From positions 1 through 64,000 of the forward strand of contig JARSSO010000015.1 in NCBI GenBank assembly GCA_029624765.1: DNA of 64,000 bases, written 5' to 3'. Below the pieces are notes generated by a model that saw nothing but the letters and a program-made list of their open reading frames with translations, did no database searches and was not told the origin of the DNA. A program made the translations under genes and the position numbers. This DNA comes from Candidatus Contendibacter sp. (GTDB lineage: Bacteria > Pseudomonadota > Gammaproteobacteria > Competibacterales > Competibacteraceae). Of this stretch, positions 42,448 through 52,402 are shown piece after piece; position 1 is the stretch's first letter, and each line of letters begins with the position of its first letter.

Positions 42448-44751
42448 CTAGCGCGCCAGAGTTTTTCTTGCCAGGACGCCAACCAGCTTGAAGCTTGATC
42501 CGAGGATCAGAACAAGCCACTTCTTTTGTCTTTCGCCGAAGCGCGGACTGGCCGCCAGCTTTTGCAACGCATAACGTCCAAATTGCCGCGCCACGTCGAA
42601 AAATCGTGCCTTGGGGTCGATTAGAAGCACGGGAGTTTTTTCATCCTTCACAGCGACAGCATCGGCAATATCGACCTGCTTTGGCACGTCTCTCCTCAAG
42701 AAATAACGCGGATGTGAAAACTCCGGCAATGGTGTCAACGTGTGATATTCCTCGACCATCTCTTTTGCCGTGCGATGCGTTCGACTAGTCAGCCTTTGTC
42801 TGACTTGATCAAGAACCACCGTATTCCGGGACAGCCAATTGATCTTCTCCACAATGCTGGATTTTTCGGGTCGACAAACGAATCCATCGACCCCGTCCGT
42901 GATTCTATCGATGAAGCTGCCAAGATTGGTAGTAACGGGCGGAATTCCAAGAATCCAAAGTTCGCTCAGGGTATAACTGTAGGTTTCCGGTACAATCGAA
43001 AGCAGTAGGCCAATATGGGGATCAATTTTGGCCACGATTTCTGGAAGTTGATCGTATTCGTACCACGACGTCACGTAAATTCCAGGCTTTCCCTCGAAAG
43101 CCCGTCCATCCTCTCCACAGCCCACCAAATGGAATTCCACGGAATCGCATAGTTCCGGGTAAATTTCTTCCAATAATTTCTTGCCCTTGTGTGGGACCAA
43201 GCTTCCAAGCACTATGGTTCTCAGTTTTTCGGAAGGACGTATTCCCTTTCTTGTCGGGGAAGGTGTAAAGTTGACGCCGTGGTGAACGATATTGAATTCT
43301 TTATTTCGGAGTTCGGGAATCAGGACTTTCATGTGGCGGGGAACCGATTCCGAGGGTGAGACCAGACAGATGTTCGATCTCGACAATCGCTTCACGAAAT
43401 GATTACGAATTCCCAACCATTCCAGCAAGCTCACATTATTGAAATAACAGTTCTTCTCGTTCGAAGCGAAACACTCCTCCAAGCGCGTCTCGGTACATGT
43501 CTCGCATATCCCCTCAAAATAGATATTGATGGCTGGACAAAACGGGTAGTAATCATGAGTGATGAAAATTGTCTTTATATCGGTATTAAGCGTATCCAGC
43601 GAATGCCCGATCAGCGACGAAACCAGGATGACCTCGATTCCAAAATCGTCGATAATCTCTTGCAGAATGGCTTTGTATTGAAGATTCGTGACGACTGTCG
43701 AACGAATTGGATAATAAAGTTCCCACGAGCGAAGTGGAGCCTCCATATCGCAGGAACGGTACAGAGCAATGCGTTTTCCAAAAACGCCCCAAATGCCGCT
43801 TGACCTCAGTACCAGGTTGGTTCGATTCGTATCGCTTTGACAATAATCCCTTAGCCAACGCTCCTGTCCACCGCCCCAGCTATGAACGACATGCATTTGC
43901 ACGGGCTGGATGTCGTTACTGTCGATCGGTTTATTGGCATCTCCGGCCAAGACTTCCTGGACCGCCTGGCGAATATCGGCGAGAGGGTTCATCTGGTTGA
44001 CGAGCCGGACCTCTTCTTGCGCGGCGATTTCGTCCATATGCCTTGAATGAGCCGCATTGGAATCCATCACGTAGAGATGATCGCAGCAAACGTTATGAAA
44101 CCCGTTAAGGCGAAAGGTTCTTGCCAAGGCCCAGCAGAATGCGCCAAGTTCCCTGGTCTTATCACTAACCAGCGTCGGCCATATCGATTTCAAAGCCGGT
44201 CGTCTTAAATACACGCAACTGCATAGCAGCGCGGGTACTTCAATATTACGCTTTTGCCCAAAGGCATAAGACAGCCGGTCCACGATTGAAAGGTTTGATC
44301 TCCCCGAATGCTCCTTGTCCAATAGTGCGAACAGAGGGGATATATCGCAGAGTGGCGATACGGAGGCAATATTCTCATCCTGAAACGCCGCTAGGGCAAG
44401 TCGAGCCTCCCAACCGTGAGGGACCTCCACGCCAGGCAAGATCAGGATCACGTCATGGTCATCGTACTGCGTGGGTAGGTGAGAAAGCGCCTGGTAAGGC
44501 AGGCAGGGATCCACGGGTTCTTCGACTTTGATCCACCGAATCCGGCCGCCAAAATCTGACTTTGACTCATTATGCGATGGAATCGATTGCCAGTCGATAC
44601 CGAGCGGGATTACCAGGATTTCCATTTCCACAAGGGTATTAGCGGCGACGGATTCCAAAGTACGGCTTAAAAGAGACTGTTCACCTTCGCAAACCGGAAT
44701 ACACACGACGCGCGAAGCGTCGCTATTGGGAATCCTGTCAATCGAAGACAT
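42448..44751 (-). CDS. Large two-domain glycosyltransferase (GT2-like N-part, GT4 C-part)
   Basis: A 767-residue protein. The first 260 residues look like a degenerate GT2 fold (VVCIPVCEGEQSLLSRTLESVAANTLVEMEILVI, then VILILPGVEV). The second half is a GT4-type enzyme: HVVHSWGGGQERWL, IFITHDYYPFCPAINIYFEG with a cysteine-rich insert (CETCTETRLEECF), LGSLVPHKGKKLLEEI, and SYTLSELWILGIPPVTTNLG as the donor-site block. Base composition is clearly richer in A+T than the genes on either side, suggesting acquisition from outside. It lies 70 bp after another large glycosyltransferase gene of similar composition. Confidence 0.8.
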   Translation of the reverse strand: MSSIDRIPNSDASRVVCIPVCEGEQSLLSRTLESVAANTLVEMEILVIPLGIDWQSIPSHNESKSDFGGRIRWIKVEEPVDPCLPYQALSHLPTQYDDHDVILILPGVEVPHGWEARLALAAFQDENIASVSPLCDISPLFALLDKEHSGRSNLSIVDRLSYAFGQKRNIEVPALLCSCVYLRRPALKSIWPTLVSDKTRELGAFCWALARTFRLNGFHNVCCDHLYVMDSNAAHSRHMDEIAAQEEVRLVNQMNPLADIRQAVQEVLAGDANKPIDSNDIQPVQMHVVHSWGGGQERWLRDYCQSDTNRTNLVLRSSGIWGVFGKRIALYRSCDMEAPLRSWELYYPIRSTVVTNLQYKAILQEIIDDFGIEVILVSSLIGHSLDTLNTDIKTIFITHDYYPFCPAINIYFEGICETCTETRLEECFASNEKNCYFNNVSLLEWLGIRNHFVKRLSRSNICLVSPSESVPRHMKVLIPELRNKEFNIVHHGVNFTPSPTRKGIRPSEKLRTIVLGSLVPHKGKKLLEEIYPELCDSVEFHLVGCGEDGRAFEGKPGIYVTSWYEYDQLPEIVAKIDPHIGLLLSIVPETYSYTLSELWILGIPPVTTNLGSFIDRITDGVDGFVCRPEKSSIVEKINWLSRNTVVLDQVRQRLTSRTHRTAKEMVEEYHTLTPLPEFSHPRYFLRRDVPKQVDIADAVAVKDEKTPVLLIDPKARFFDVARQFGRYALQKLAASPRFGERQKKWLVLILGSSFKLVGVLARKTLAR

Positions 44752-44822
44752 GAAAGACTCCGAAGATTATTCCTTAGCCACGCCAAACTGGAGCGATTGG
44801 TAGCAAGACGATCACCAAAAAA

Positions 44823-47174
44823 TCAGCCACTGGCGTGATTGCCTAACGAAACATGGTCTTTGATGACGGAAAAAATTTGTCTTGCGCTGACTTCAACGTC
44901 ATATTGACCGCGAACCTTTTCTGAAATGCGCTTGCCCATATTTTTAGTTAAATCAGGTTCATGGAATAATCGATAAAGAGCGCGCGCCGCCCCGTCGACA
45001 TCGAGATACGGTACGACAAACCCACCGTCGTCCTCGACCAGATCGGGAGCGCCACCCGCCTTTTCAAAACAGATAACTGGCTTTTCCAGCGCTCCGGCTT
45101 CAAGACAGACCAGTGGAAAGGGGTCTTCCCGGGAGGACAGCAAAAATACATCGAATTGGGAAAAATAAGGAACCACCTGCTCCTTGACTCCCGTGAAAAT
45201 CACGCATTTTCTCAGCAACTCTGATCCATTGATCTCATGACTGAGTTGCAAGGTATCGTGCGAATCCAGATCACCACCTACCCATATGAATCTTATTCGG
45301 CGCCGGTCTTCCGGGGCCAGCATCTTTAGTAATGTCTTCGCGATTTGAATAAAGAGATCAATTCCTTTGCGCCAGTCCGTCGTACCGCACCCGCCGACGA
45401 CAAAAGCATCCGTGTCGATGTCGAGTTGTTGACGAATGGAGGCGGAATTGACTTTGGATAATTTTTCGGTGATCTCTGCAACGGGCACGAAAGAGTGGAT
45501 AATTTTGATTTTTTGGCTGGGGATGGCGTGATTGGTCTCAAGATTGGCCTTGACCGCATTGGAAACCGCAATGAATAGAGTTGTATGCTTTTTTACCAAT
45601 TCGAATAGTCTTCCTGGTGCAAAACGCTGAATGCTATGCTCCAGTTCGTGTATGGTGGATATGACCACCATATCAGGCGCATCGATAACCGACTTCAAAT
45701 CGTCGATTACATCGCCATTGACCGCCGTATTGGAGTAAATCAGTTTTACTTTGGAGTCATGAATAAAATTTCGCAGTTCGTCAATCCATATATCGGGGCC
45801 AAACTCCGAGCGAATCAAGGTAGGTCCCAACGCCATGAACTCTCGGGAAAGTTCGCCTCCTCCTCTTAAGACTATCTTGAAATTCAACGAGGTATTTTTT
45901 TTTATCCAGCGAAGAAGGTTAAGCAGCACGATCGGCGCGCCGGTTCGGCCCGCATCGTGGCCAATGAATACCACCGGCGCGTCATATTGTTCGGACATGG
46001 GGACCGGATTCGAAAAAAAGCGTTTCGTTCCTCTAGATTTGAAGTAGCGATATAGCATCCAGGCGCCTCGCATCGCCTTGACGCAAAGAGTGGATAGAAG
46101 TGGATGGTGTTTCAGCTTATCCCCGATTCTCGTTACCGCAATCCGCCCAATTCGCTGAAATTCGGTTTCGGGGACTTTCTCGATCGCCGTCACTGGTTCC
46201 GGGGATTCCGTAGTTTTCTGAATCAAGGGATTCTTCTGGGATCTGATGAAGGAATCGGGTGGGTCTGTTTTGATTGAGTAAAAATCGGGCGCCAGGAGAT
46301 TTTCATCGGAAAGATAGGCGTCGGCGGTTTGGTATCGATTCCGCAAGCAATGGAAAAAGTAATACAGAACGGTTTCGAGCCTTCCGGCCTTGGTCAGACA
46401 GCTAATTAGACTGACCAGACTTTCTCGCTCAAGATCGACCAACTCATGGTCCATGACTCTCGAATAAATGTGGAACGCGACAATGGCGTCGCGTTCCAGG
46501 AAAACCTTGTGATAATTCTCACTGATCGTATTGGCGTCATGGATTCTATACCTCAATAAAGGTTCATCGATGACGACTATCTTTTTGCCATGGGTAATCA
46601 AGCGTAAAAAAAAGTCCAGATCGTGCGCATAGCGGAAGCGGGCAAAGGTTCCTATCCGGTCGAATACGCTTCTCTTAATAAACACATTCGATGTCGTGAA
46701 CAGGAAATTCCCATCGACCAGCGCCAGGAACAAATCGTTCGTTTCCTTGTATTTGGATTTGTAATAATTACACCAGACCAGTTCGATTGGTTTTCCTTCC
46801 TGATCGATACCCTGGATGGCGGTTGCAATCATATCCACGCTTGGGTCGGCCAAGGCGTATTTGAGGCATGTTTCCAATCTTTTCGGATGGTACAGATCAT
46901 CGCTGTTTAAAATCGCGATATAATCATATGCCGCTTCCTGGATCGCTGTATTAATCGCCGCATGAGCGCCCTGGTTGGCCTGAGCGATATATTTTATTTG
47001 AGGATGTTCTTGACATAAACGCTGCATTACGGTATGCGAGCCATCGGTTGAGCCATCATTGATCACTATAATCTCGCCGGGAGAGATAGTTTGATTAATG
47101 GCGCTTTTAATGGCTGCTTCGATGAATTTTTCGTGATTGTAAAGAGGAATGACGACCGATACGAGGTTGCTCAT
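44823..47174 (-). CDS. GT2-GT4 bifunctional glycosyltransferase
   Basis: A 783-residue protein with two catalytic modules. Residues 1-260 form a GT2 domain (VVIPLYNHEKFIEAAIKSAI, IVINDGSTDGS, AILNSDDLYHPKRLE with the DD metal motif, FARFRYAHDLDFFLRL). Residues 390-783 form a GT4 domain (PVVFIGHDAGRTGAPIVLLNLL, VGGCGTTDWRKGIDLFIQIA, LLSSREDPFPLVCLEAGAL). Such double enzymes often build a repeating disaccharide. A+T-rich like the next gene, unlike the flanks. Several ATG/GTG codons cluster at 47174-47183; the last fits the fold best. Confidence 0.87.
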   Translation of the reverse strand: MSNLVSVVIPLYNHEKFIEAAIKSAINQTISPGEIIVINDGSTDGSHTVMQRLCQEHPQIKYIAQANQGAHAAINTAIQEAAYDYIAILNSDDLYHPKRLETCLKYALADPSVDMIATAIQGIDQEGKPIELVWCNYYKSKYKETNDLFLALVDGNFLFTTSNVFIKRSVFDRIGTFARFRYAHDLDFFLRLITHGKKIVVIDEPLLRYRIHDANTISENYHKVFLERDAIVAFHIYSRVMDHELVDLERESLVSLISCLTKAGRLETVLYYFFHCLRNRYQTADAYLSDENLLAPDFYSIKTDPPDSFIRSQKNPLIQKTTESPEPVTAIEKVPETEFQRIGRIAVTRIGDKLKHHPLLSTLCVKAMRGAWMLYRYFKSRGTKRFFSNPVPMSEQYDAPVVFIGHDAGRTGAPIVLLNLLRWIKKNTSLNFKIVLRGGGELSREFMALGPTLIRSEFGPDIWIDELRNFIHDSKVKLIYSNTAVNGDVIDDLKSVIDAPDMVVISTIHELEHSIQRFAPGRLFELVKKHTTLFIAVSNAVKANLETNHAIPSQKIKIIHSFVPVAEITEKLSKVNSASIRQQLDIDTDAFVVGGCGTTDWRKGIDLFIQIAKTLLKMLAPEDRRRIRFIWVGGDLDSHDTLQLSHEINGSELLRKCVIFTGVKEQVVPYFSQFDVFLLSSREDPFPLVCLEAGALEKPVICFEKAGGAPDLVEDDGGFVVPYLDVDGAARALYRLFHEPDLTKNMGKRISEKVRGQYDVEVSARQIFSVIKDHVSLGNHASG

Positions 47175-47205
47175 TCGCATCACCAGAGATCGATGCCGGA
47201 AATCA

Positions 47206-48615
47206 TCAAGCCGATTCCCGAACCGGTTTCGGAGCGTTGTCAGGCGCGATGTTCAGTTCGATATTCAGCATCGGCATACCCACCAGCCCCTGGTGAGTGC
47301 TGCTGGCGTGGGATTTGAAAATCAACACGTCGCTGCACCAGCAATGGTGAAGATGTTCCTGCTGGGTACCCGAGGCTACCGCGATGTCCAAGGCATAATC
47401 GCCGACCGGAAGCACCGGCATACAAAAGCTGAATTGCGCAATCAGGCGCTGGCCGGCGGCCACTGACCGACGATCGGCGGCGTAAGTCAAATAGGTGTTG
47501 TCGCCGAACAAATTCTGGCCCAGTCTGTCCTTGACGAAAAATCCGATAATTGGATCTTCGATGCGCTCCAGCGCCAAGGCATCGACGACCAGGGTGACCA
47601 ATTCGCCACCGACCATCCAGTGCAGGCGTCGCCCTTGTTCATCTTCGAAATAAACGTCCTCGATGCGGACCGCCCCGGTCACATAGCCGTCAAGCTTGAA
47701 ATGAAATTCGAACAATTCCAGATCGTTGCGGAACCGGGTTTGGTTGAGAACCGCCAACCGCTGATCCACCGGTCCAGCGGCGGCCCGCCGGCTGGGGGCT
47801 GACAAGGCCGGATCGGTAACGGTCCGCGACGATGGGGCAGCGGTGGCCCGAGCCGCGAGCAAGGCCGTCAGATAATGCTCGCAAACCTCCTTGGCGGGTC
47901 CGATCTCGTGCAATTGACCATGATCCAGCCACAATACCCGATCACATAAATTGATCACCGCGCCGGTATCGTGGCTCACGAAGAACAGTGTGCCCCGTTC
48001 CTGGAATCCGCGCAGGAACCGCATGCACTTTTGCACGAAGAAAGCATCTCCAACCGCCAGCGCCTCGTCGATCACCAAAATGTCGGCGCGGACATGGGCA
48101 GCGACGGCGAAGGCCAACCGCACCGCCATGCCGCTGGAATACGTTTTGACCGGCTGATCGATGAATTCACCGATGTCGGCGAACGCCAGGATCTCCGGCA
48201 AATAATATTCGATTTCCGCGTCGTCGAGACCGAGGATCGCGGCGTTGAGATGGACGTTTTCGCGGCCGGTAAACTCCGGGTTAAAACCGGTGCCCAGTTC
48301 CAGCAGGGCCGCCACCCGGCCCTGAACCGCCAGCGTTCCCGTGGTCGGCGCCAGCGTGCCGCACAGGATTTTCAGCAGCGTGGACTTGCCGGAGCCGTTG
48401 CGGCCGATCACTCCGATGGTTTCGCCGCGCTGGACGGTGAAGGACACATCGCGCAGGGCCCAGAATTCGCGGTAAAAGCGGCGGCGGCCACGCCACAGCA
48501 TTTGTTTCAGGCGATCCTGCGGCCGCTCGTAAATGTGATAGCACTTGCCAACCCCCTTCGCCTCGATAACCGCGTTCGCTGGGGAGGGTGGAGCGGCAAC
48601 GGCCTCAAAGGACAT
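47206..48615 (-). CDS. wzt: Wzt, ATP-binding subunit of polysaccharide ABC exporter, with C-terminal glycan-binding domain
   Basis: A 469-residue protein. Residues 15-265 are the ATPase: Walker A GRNGSGKSTLL, signature YSSGMAVRLAFA, Walker B ILVIDEALAVGD and H-loop FVSHD, with the YHIYERPQDRLKQML start of Wzt/TagH proteins. Residues 300-460 form the Wzt C-terminal beta-sandwich (VRIEDVYFEDEQGRRLHWMVGGE, FFVKDRLGQNLFGDNTY), which in E. coli O8/O9a binds the modified end of the finished chain before export. Its start overlaps wzm by 11 bp. The presence of this domain implies that chains carry a terminal cap. Confidence 0.94.
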   Translation of the reverse strand: MSFEAVAAPPSPANAVIEAKGVGKCYHIYERPQDRLKQMLWRGRRRFYREFWALRDVSFTVQRGETIGVIGRNGSGKSTLLKILCGTLAPTTGTLAVQGRVAALLELGTGFNPEFTGRENVHLNAAILGLDDAEIEYYLPEILAFADIGEFIDQPVKTYSSGMAVRLAFAVAAHVRADILVIDEALAVGDAFFVQKCMRFLRGFQERGTLFFVSHDTGAVINLCDRVLWLDHGQLHEIGPAKEVCEHYLTALLAARATAAPSSRTVTDPALSAPSRRAAAGPVDQRLAVLNQTRFRNDLELFEFHFKLDGYVTGAVRIEDVYFEDEQGRRLHWMVGGELVTLVVDALALERIEDPIIGFFVKDRLGQNLFGDNTYLTYAADRRSVAAGQRLIAQFSFCMPVLPVGDYALDIAVASGTQQEHLHHCWCSDVLIFKSHASSTHQGLVGMPMLNIELNIAPDNAPKPVRESA

Positions 48616-49450
48616 CGGCGAACCCCTTGCGGGTGCGGGCAAACCACCAGGCGCCCAGCAACGCCATCGCCAATCCCAAGGCAAGACACAGCGAATAGGA
48701 AATCCAGCCTGGTGGTTGCCCGAACAAAATGATTGCCCGAGTCTGCTCAATGACCACCGCCAATGGATTGAGTTGCAGCCAGGGCCGCATCGATTCCGGC
48801 AGCGCCTCGATGGGATAGAACACCGGACTGAGGAACATCATCAGTTGCACCAGCGGTACGATCATCTGCTGGATATCGCGGATGTATACGCCCAATGCCG
48901 CCAGGAACCAGCTCAATCCCAGCACGAACAGCATCAACGGCAGCACCACGACCGGTAGCAGCAAGGCCGTCCACGCCAGACCCGACCCCCAAACCGCTTG
49001 CAACGACAAAATCACCACCAGCGTGGCGATCAACGTCAGCAGGGCGGACGCCACCATCACCGCCGGCAGCATTTCCAGGGGAAAAACGACGTTCTTGACG
49101 TAGTTCTGGTGCGCCAAGATAAGTCCAGGGGCGCGACCGAGGCATTCAGCGAAAAAGTTGTAGAGCGCCAGGCCGATGAACAGGACCAGCCCCAGGGCGC
49201 TGAGCGAATGGCTATCGAGACCCGCCCAGCGCAGCTTGAAGATCACGCCGAAGAAGAAGGTGAACACCAGCAGCGACAACAGTGGAAGCATAAAGGACCA
49301 CAACACGCCCAGGTAGGAACCGCGATAGCGCTCGGCAAAATCGCGCAGCAGCAACTTGAGGAACAGCGGGCGTTGTAGCCAGGATTGACGCAGAACCTGG
49401 CGCAACAATCCGCCTCGTCCAGCATCCGCTTTAACATCCACGAAAAACAT
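48605..49450 (-). CDS. wzm: Wzm, permease of polysaccharide ABC exporter
   Basis: A 281-residue ABC-2 type permease with six membrane helices. LLLRDFAERYRGSYLGVLWSFMLPLL is the gate-helix and first-helix region typical of Wzm/RfbD; SPVFYPIEALP and LNPLAVVIEQTRAII are the conserved loop between the later helices. With Wzt it exports undecaprenyl-linked polysaccharide made in the cytosol. Starts 5 bp after the SPINDLY gene, so one transcript is likely. Confidence 0.94.
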   Translation of the reverse strand: MFFVDVKADAGRGGLLRQVLRQSWLQRPLFLKLLLRDFAERYRGSYLGVLWSFMLPLLSLLVFTFFFGVIFKLRWAGLDSHSLSALGLVLFIGLALYNFFAECLGRAPGLILAHQNYVKNVVFPLEMLPAVMVASALLTLIATLVVILSLQAVWGSGLAWTALLLPVVVLPLMLFVLGLSWFLAALGVYIRDIQQMIVPLVQLMMFLSPVFYPIEALPESMRPWLQLNPLAVVIEQTRAIILFGQPPGWISYSLCLALGLAMALLGAWWFARTRKGFADVL

Positions 49451-49454
49451 CGAA

Positions 49455-52385
49455 TCAGGTCGTACTTGGCAGCGGCGCGACCCACAACGGCGCGGGTGGC
49501 AACCCCTGAACATGGCGCTCCCACATCATCTCATACGCCCGTTCGAGATGCCGGGCGAAACGCTCGGTATCGAATAGCGGCGCGCGGAGACGATTGTAGG
49601 CCAGTTTTTCCCGGAGCGTCGCCAGTTCGTCCGGTCGGGTGGCCAGCCGCACCGCCAATTCCTCGTAGTCTTCCAGCGAGTTCGTGATGAGATCCGGCAT
49701 TCCGACCGCGTGCAGCAGACTGGCGGCCACGCGCGCCGGGAACGTCTCGCCGATGCAGGTCAGCACCGGCAGACCGGTCCACAAGGCGTCGCTGGCGGTG
49801 GTGTGGGCGTTGCAGAGGCGGGTGTCGAGAAACATGTCGGCCAGCCGGTGGCGTTCCAGATGCCGGGGCTTGGGCAAGTATTCGGCGAAAAGCAGCCGTT
49901 CACCCCTCACGCCGTGCGCGGCGGCGGTCACGCGCAGTCGCTCCCGCGCTTCGTGATCATTGGCGTACAGCCAAAGCACCGAGCCTGGCGTTCGGTCCAG
50001 AATGCGCATCCAGACCGCGAACATGACCGGTTCAAGTTTCTGGATTTGATTGAAACCGCAGAAGACGAAACCGTGTTCCGGCAAGCCTTGATCGACCCGC
50101 CGGACGCCAGTTTCGGCGATTGCCTGTTTCCGATCATTGACCTGATAGCATTCCGGCAGATAAACCGGCTGCTCGGTAAAACAGGGCCGAAGCTCTTCCG
50201 GTAAAACCACCGAATCCGCGATGATGTAGGGAATGAACGGCGCTCCCAGACTGCCTGGATAGCCCAGATAGCTGGCTTGCAGGGGGGCAGGCCGCAGGGC
50301 CAGGATTTCCGGGCGGGCGCCAGCGGTATATCCCATCAAATCGATCAAAATATGAACGCCATCGGCGTTGATCCGGGTAGCGGCCTCGGCATTGCTCATG
50401 CCGGTCAGGTCCACGAACCGATCCGCGCCAGCTTTGATTCGCTGGGAGTAGGCGCTACCGTCATCCTTGCCCAAGGCGTAAATGCAGATTTCGAAACGAT
50501 TGCGATCATGCAGGTCGAACAAGCCGCCGATCAAATGCCCGGTTGGATGATTGCGAAAATCCGCCGACAGGTATCCGATCCGGAGCCGCGCCACCACCGG
50601 CTCCGGATTCGTCCATTTCAGTTTTTGCCGCATCGCCGCGATGCCGGACGCCAGAAACTGACCATGGCTGTGCGCGATAGCCGCCGTCAATTCAGGCGCG
50701 AACGGTAGAAAGGTCGTTTTGAAAGGAGGTATCGGCGCCGGCTTTCCCTCGGCCAGGCATTGCCGGATCAACGTTTTCGCATGTTCGATGACCGCATCGT
50801 ATTGTTCCCACTCGCAATGCTCCAGCAGCCGGCCCAACGTGAACGCAAGGTATTCCGCTCGAGGATCCAGCTCCGGCATCAGGGCATCAGGTGGTGTTCC
50901 ATCCACCTGATAACGCTGTCTGAACGCCAGAAAGGCTTCTTCATCCAGCGCGCGGGCGGTTGCAAACGCCTGTCGTGCTTCTTCAAACCGTTCCAGTCCC
51001 GCCAACGCCCCACCCCTGTTGGCGTATGCCTGCCAATTCCGCGGGCCACGCTCCAGCAGTTTATCGGTTCTCGCCAAAGCCTCGGCAAAGCGATGCAAAC
51101 CATTGAGGGCCGCGATGCCATTGATGGTGGCTTGGACATGGTCCGGTTCCAGCGTCAGGGCGCGTTCGGCGGCCACCCAGGCGTCGGTGTAACGTTCCTT
51201 CGCCAAGAGCAGCGCTGTTTTCGCTGTCCATAATTGCGCCTGGTTGGGATCTGCGGCAATCGCTTGCTCGATCCAGGCCCATGCGACTTCCCACTGCCGG
51301 CGACTCCATAGAATCTCGGCCTTGAGCACGACCGCCTCGGAAGAGTTGGTGCTGGACGCCAGCACCGCGTCCACGCGTGATTCCGCTTCGGTAAGGCGTT
51401 TCAGTTCCATCAAGGCTCGGGCCACGCCGAGTTGTAACGCCGGGCGGCCAGGATATCGAAGCAATCCGGCCTGTCCTTCAGCCACCACATCGGTGTAGCG
51501 CCGCAAACCCAGCATGGCTTGCATCTTCAACTCCAAGGCGTCGGGGCTGGAAGTATCTCGCGCCAACGCGTTCCGCGCAGTCGCGAGCGCCTCCTGAAAA
51601 TCTCCCAACCTCAACAAGGCTAGTGCTCTGTTGATCAGCCCCTTGAGATGACCGGAATCGAGTTGCAACAGCCGATCCGCGGTGGCCAGCGCTTCACGTG
51701 GCCGCCGCAAGCCCAGCAACGCCGCTGTTCGATTCAGCAGGGCCACCATCGAATCCGGTCGAATCTCCAAGGCGGCATCGGCGGCTTGCAAGGCTTCCTC
51801 GGGGCGGCCGAGGGCAACCAACACCGAACATCGATTGATCAACGCATCGTGGTGCCGAGGTTCGCTCGCCAGCAATTGATCGAAGGCTTCCAACGCCGCC
51901 CGAGGTTGACCCATGCGATACAAAGCAATTCCTCGGTTCAGACGAGCGGGCGGATCGGTTGGCTCGATCCGCAACGCCTGTTCCAACAACGGCAGCGCCT
52001 CGGCGAAACGTCCCAAATTCAACAATGCGCTCGCCTTGCTGTTGAGCGCCTTGAGATCGTCCGGCATTAGCGCCAGAGCGGCATCAGCCGCCCGCAGGGC
52101 ATTGTCGTATCGACCCATGTGGGTCAAGGCCGCCGCCGCGATCAGATAGGGGCGCGGTTGGGATGAATCCAGGGCCAATGCGCTCGCGGCCGCCTCGACA
52201 CATTCCAAAAAGCGTTGTTGACGCAACAGAGCGATTGCCAGCCCGGTCCAGGCCGTGACGTTTTCCGGATGGTTCCGGCAAAGCTCCAAATACAGTTCGG
52301 CGGCCTCGCCATGATGGCCCGTTTCGATCAGTCCATCAGCCCGCTCCAGCGGGGATTGCGGTTTGAGGGAATCGCTATCGGCCAT
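49455..52385 (-). CDS. TPR / SPINDLY-type O-GlcNAc-transferase-like protein (second copy)
   Basis: A 976-residue protein. The first 520 residues are about fourteen TPR units rich in Ala and Leu (for example NVTAWTGLAIALLRQQRFLECV and DPPARLNRGIALYRMGQPRAAL). The catalytic GT41 half follows: LRIGYLSADFRNHPTGHLIGGLFDLHDR, ILIDLMGYTAGARPEILALRPAPLQASYLGYPGS, FCGFNQIQKLEP and LDTRLCNAHTTASDALWTGLPVL. Its best-conserved residues differ from the first copy (for example YTAGARPEI versus HTSHHRLLT), so they are not recent duplicates. It directly precedes wzm, which ties it to polysaccharide or glycoprotein synthesis. Confidence 0.9.
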   Translation of the reverse strand: MADSDSLKPQSPLERADGLIETGHHGEAAELYLELCRNHPENVTAWTGLAIALLRQQRFLECVEAAASALALDSSQPRPYLIAAAALTHMGRYDNALRAADAALALMPDDLKALNSKASALLNLGRFAEALPLLEQALRIEPTDPPARLNRGIALYRMGQPRAALEAFDQLLASEPRHHDALINRCSVLVALGRPEEALQAADAALEIRPDSMVALLNRTAALLGLRRPREALATADRLLQLDSGHLKGLINRALALLRLGDFQEALATARNALARDTSSPDALELKMQAMLGLRRYTDVVAEGQAGLLRYPGRPALQLGVARALMELKRLTEAESRVDAVLASSTNSSEAVVLKAEILWSRRQWEVAWAWIEQAIAADPNQAQLWTAKTALLLAKERYTDAWVAAERALTLEPDHVQATINGIAALNGLHRFAEALARTDKLLERGPRNWQAYANRGGALAGLERFEEARQAFATARALDEEAFLAFRQRYQVDGTPPDALMPELDPRAEYLAFTLGRLLEHCEWEQYDAVIEHAKTLIRQCLAEGKPAPIPPFKTTFLPFAPELTAAIAHSHGQFLASGIAAMRQKLKWTNPEPVVARLRIGYLSADFRNHPTGHLIGGLFDLHDRNRFEICIYALGKDDGSAYSQRIKAGADRFVDLTGMSNAEAATRINADGVHILIDLMGYTAGARPEILALRPAPLQASYLGYPGSLGAPFIPYIIADSVVLPEELRPCFTEQPVYLPECYQVNDRKQAIAETGVRRVDQGLPEHGFVFCGFNQIQKLEPVMFAVWMRILDRTPGSVLWLYANDHEARERLRVTAAAHGVRGERLLFAEYLPKPRHLERHRLADMFLDTRLCNAHTTASDALWTGLPVLTCIGETFPARVAASLLHAVGMPDLITNSLEDYEELAVRLATRPDELATLREKLAYNRLRAPLFDTERFARHLERAYEMMWERHVQGLPPAPLWVAPLPSTT

Positions 52386-52402
52386 GACGGTTCGTCAACC
52401 GT

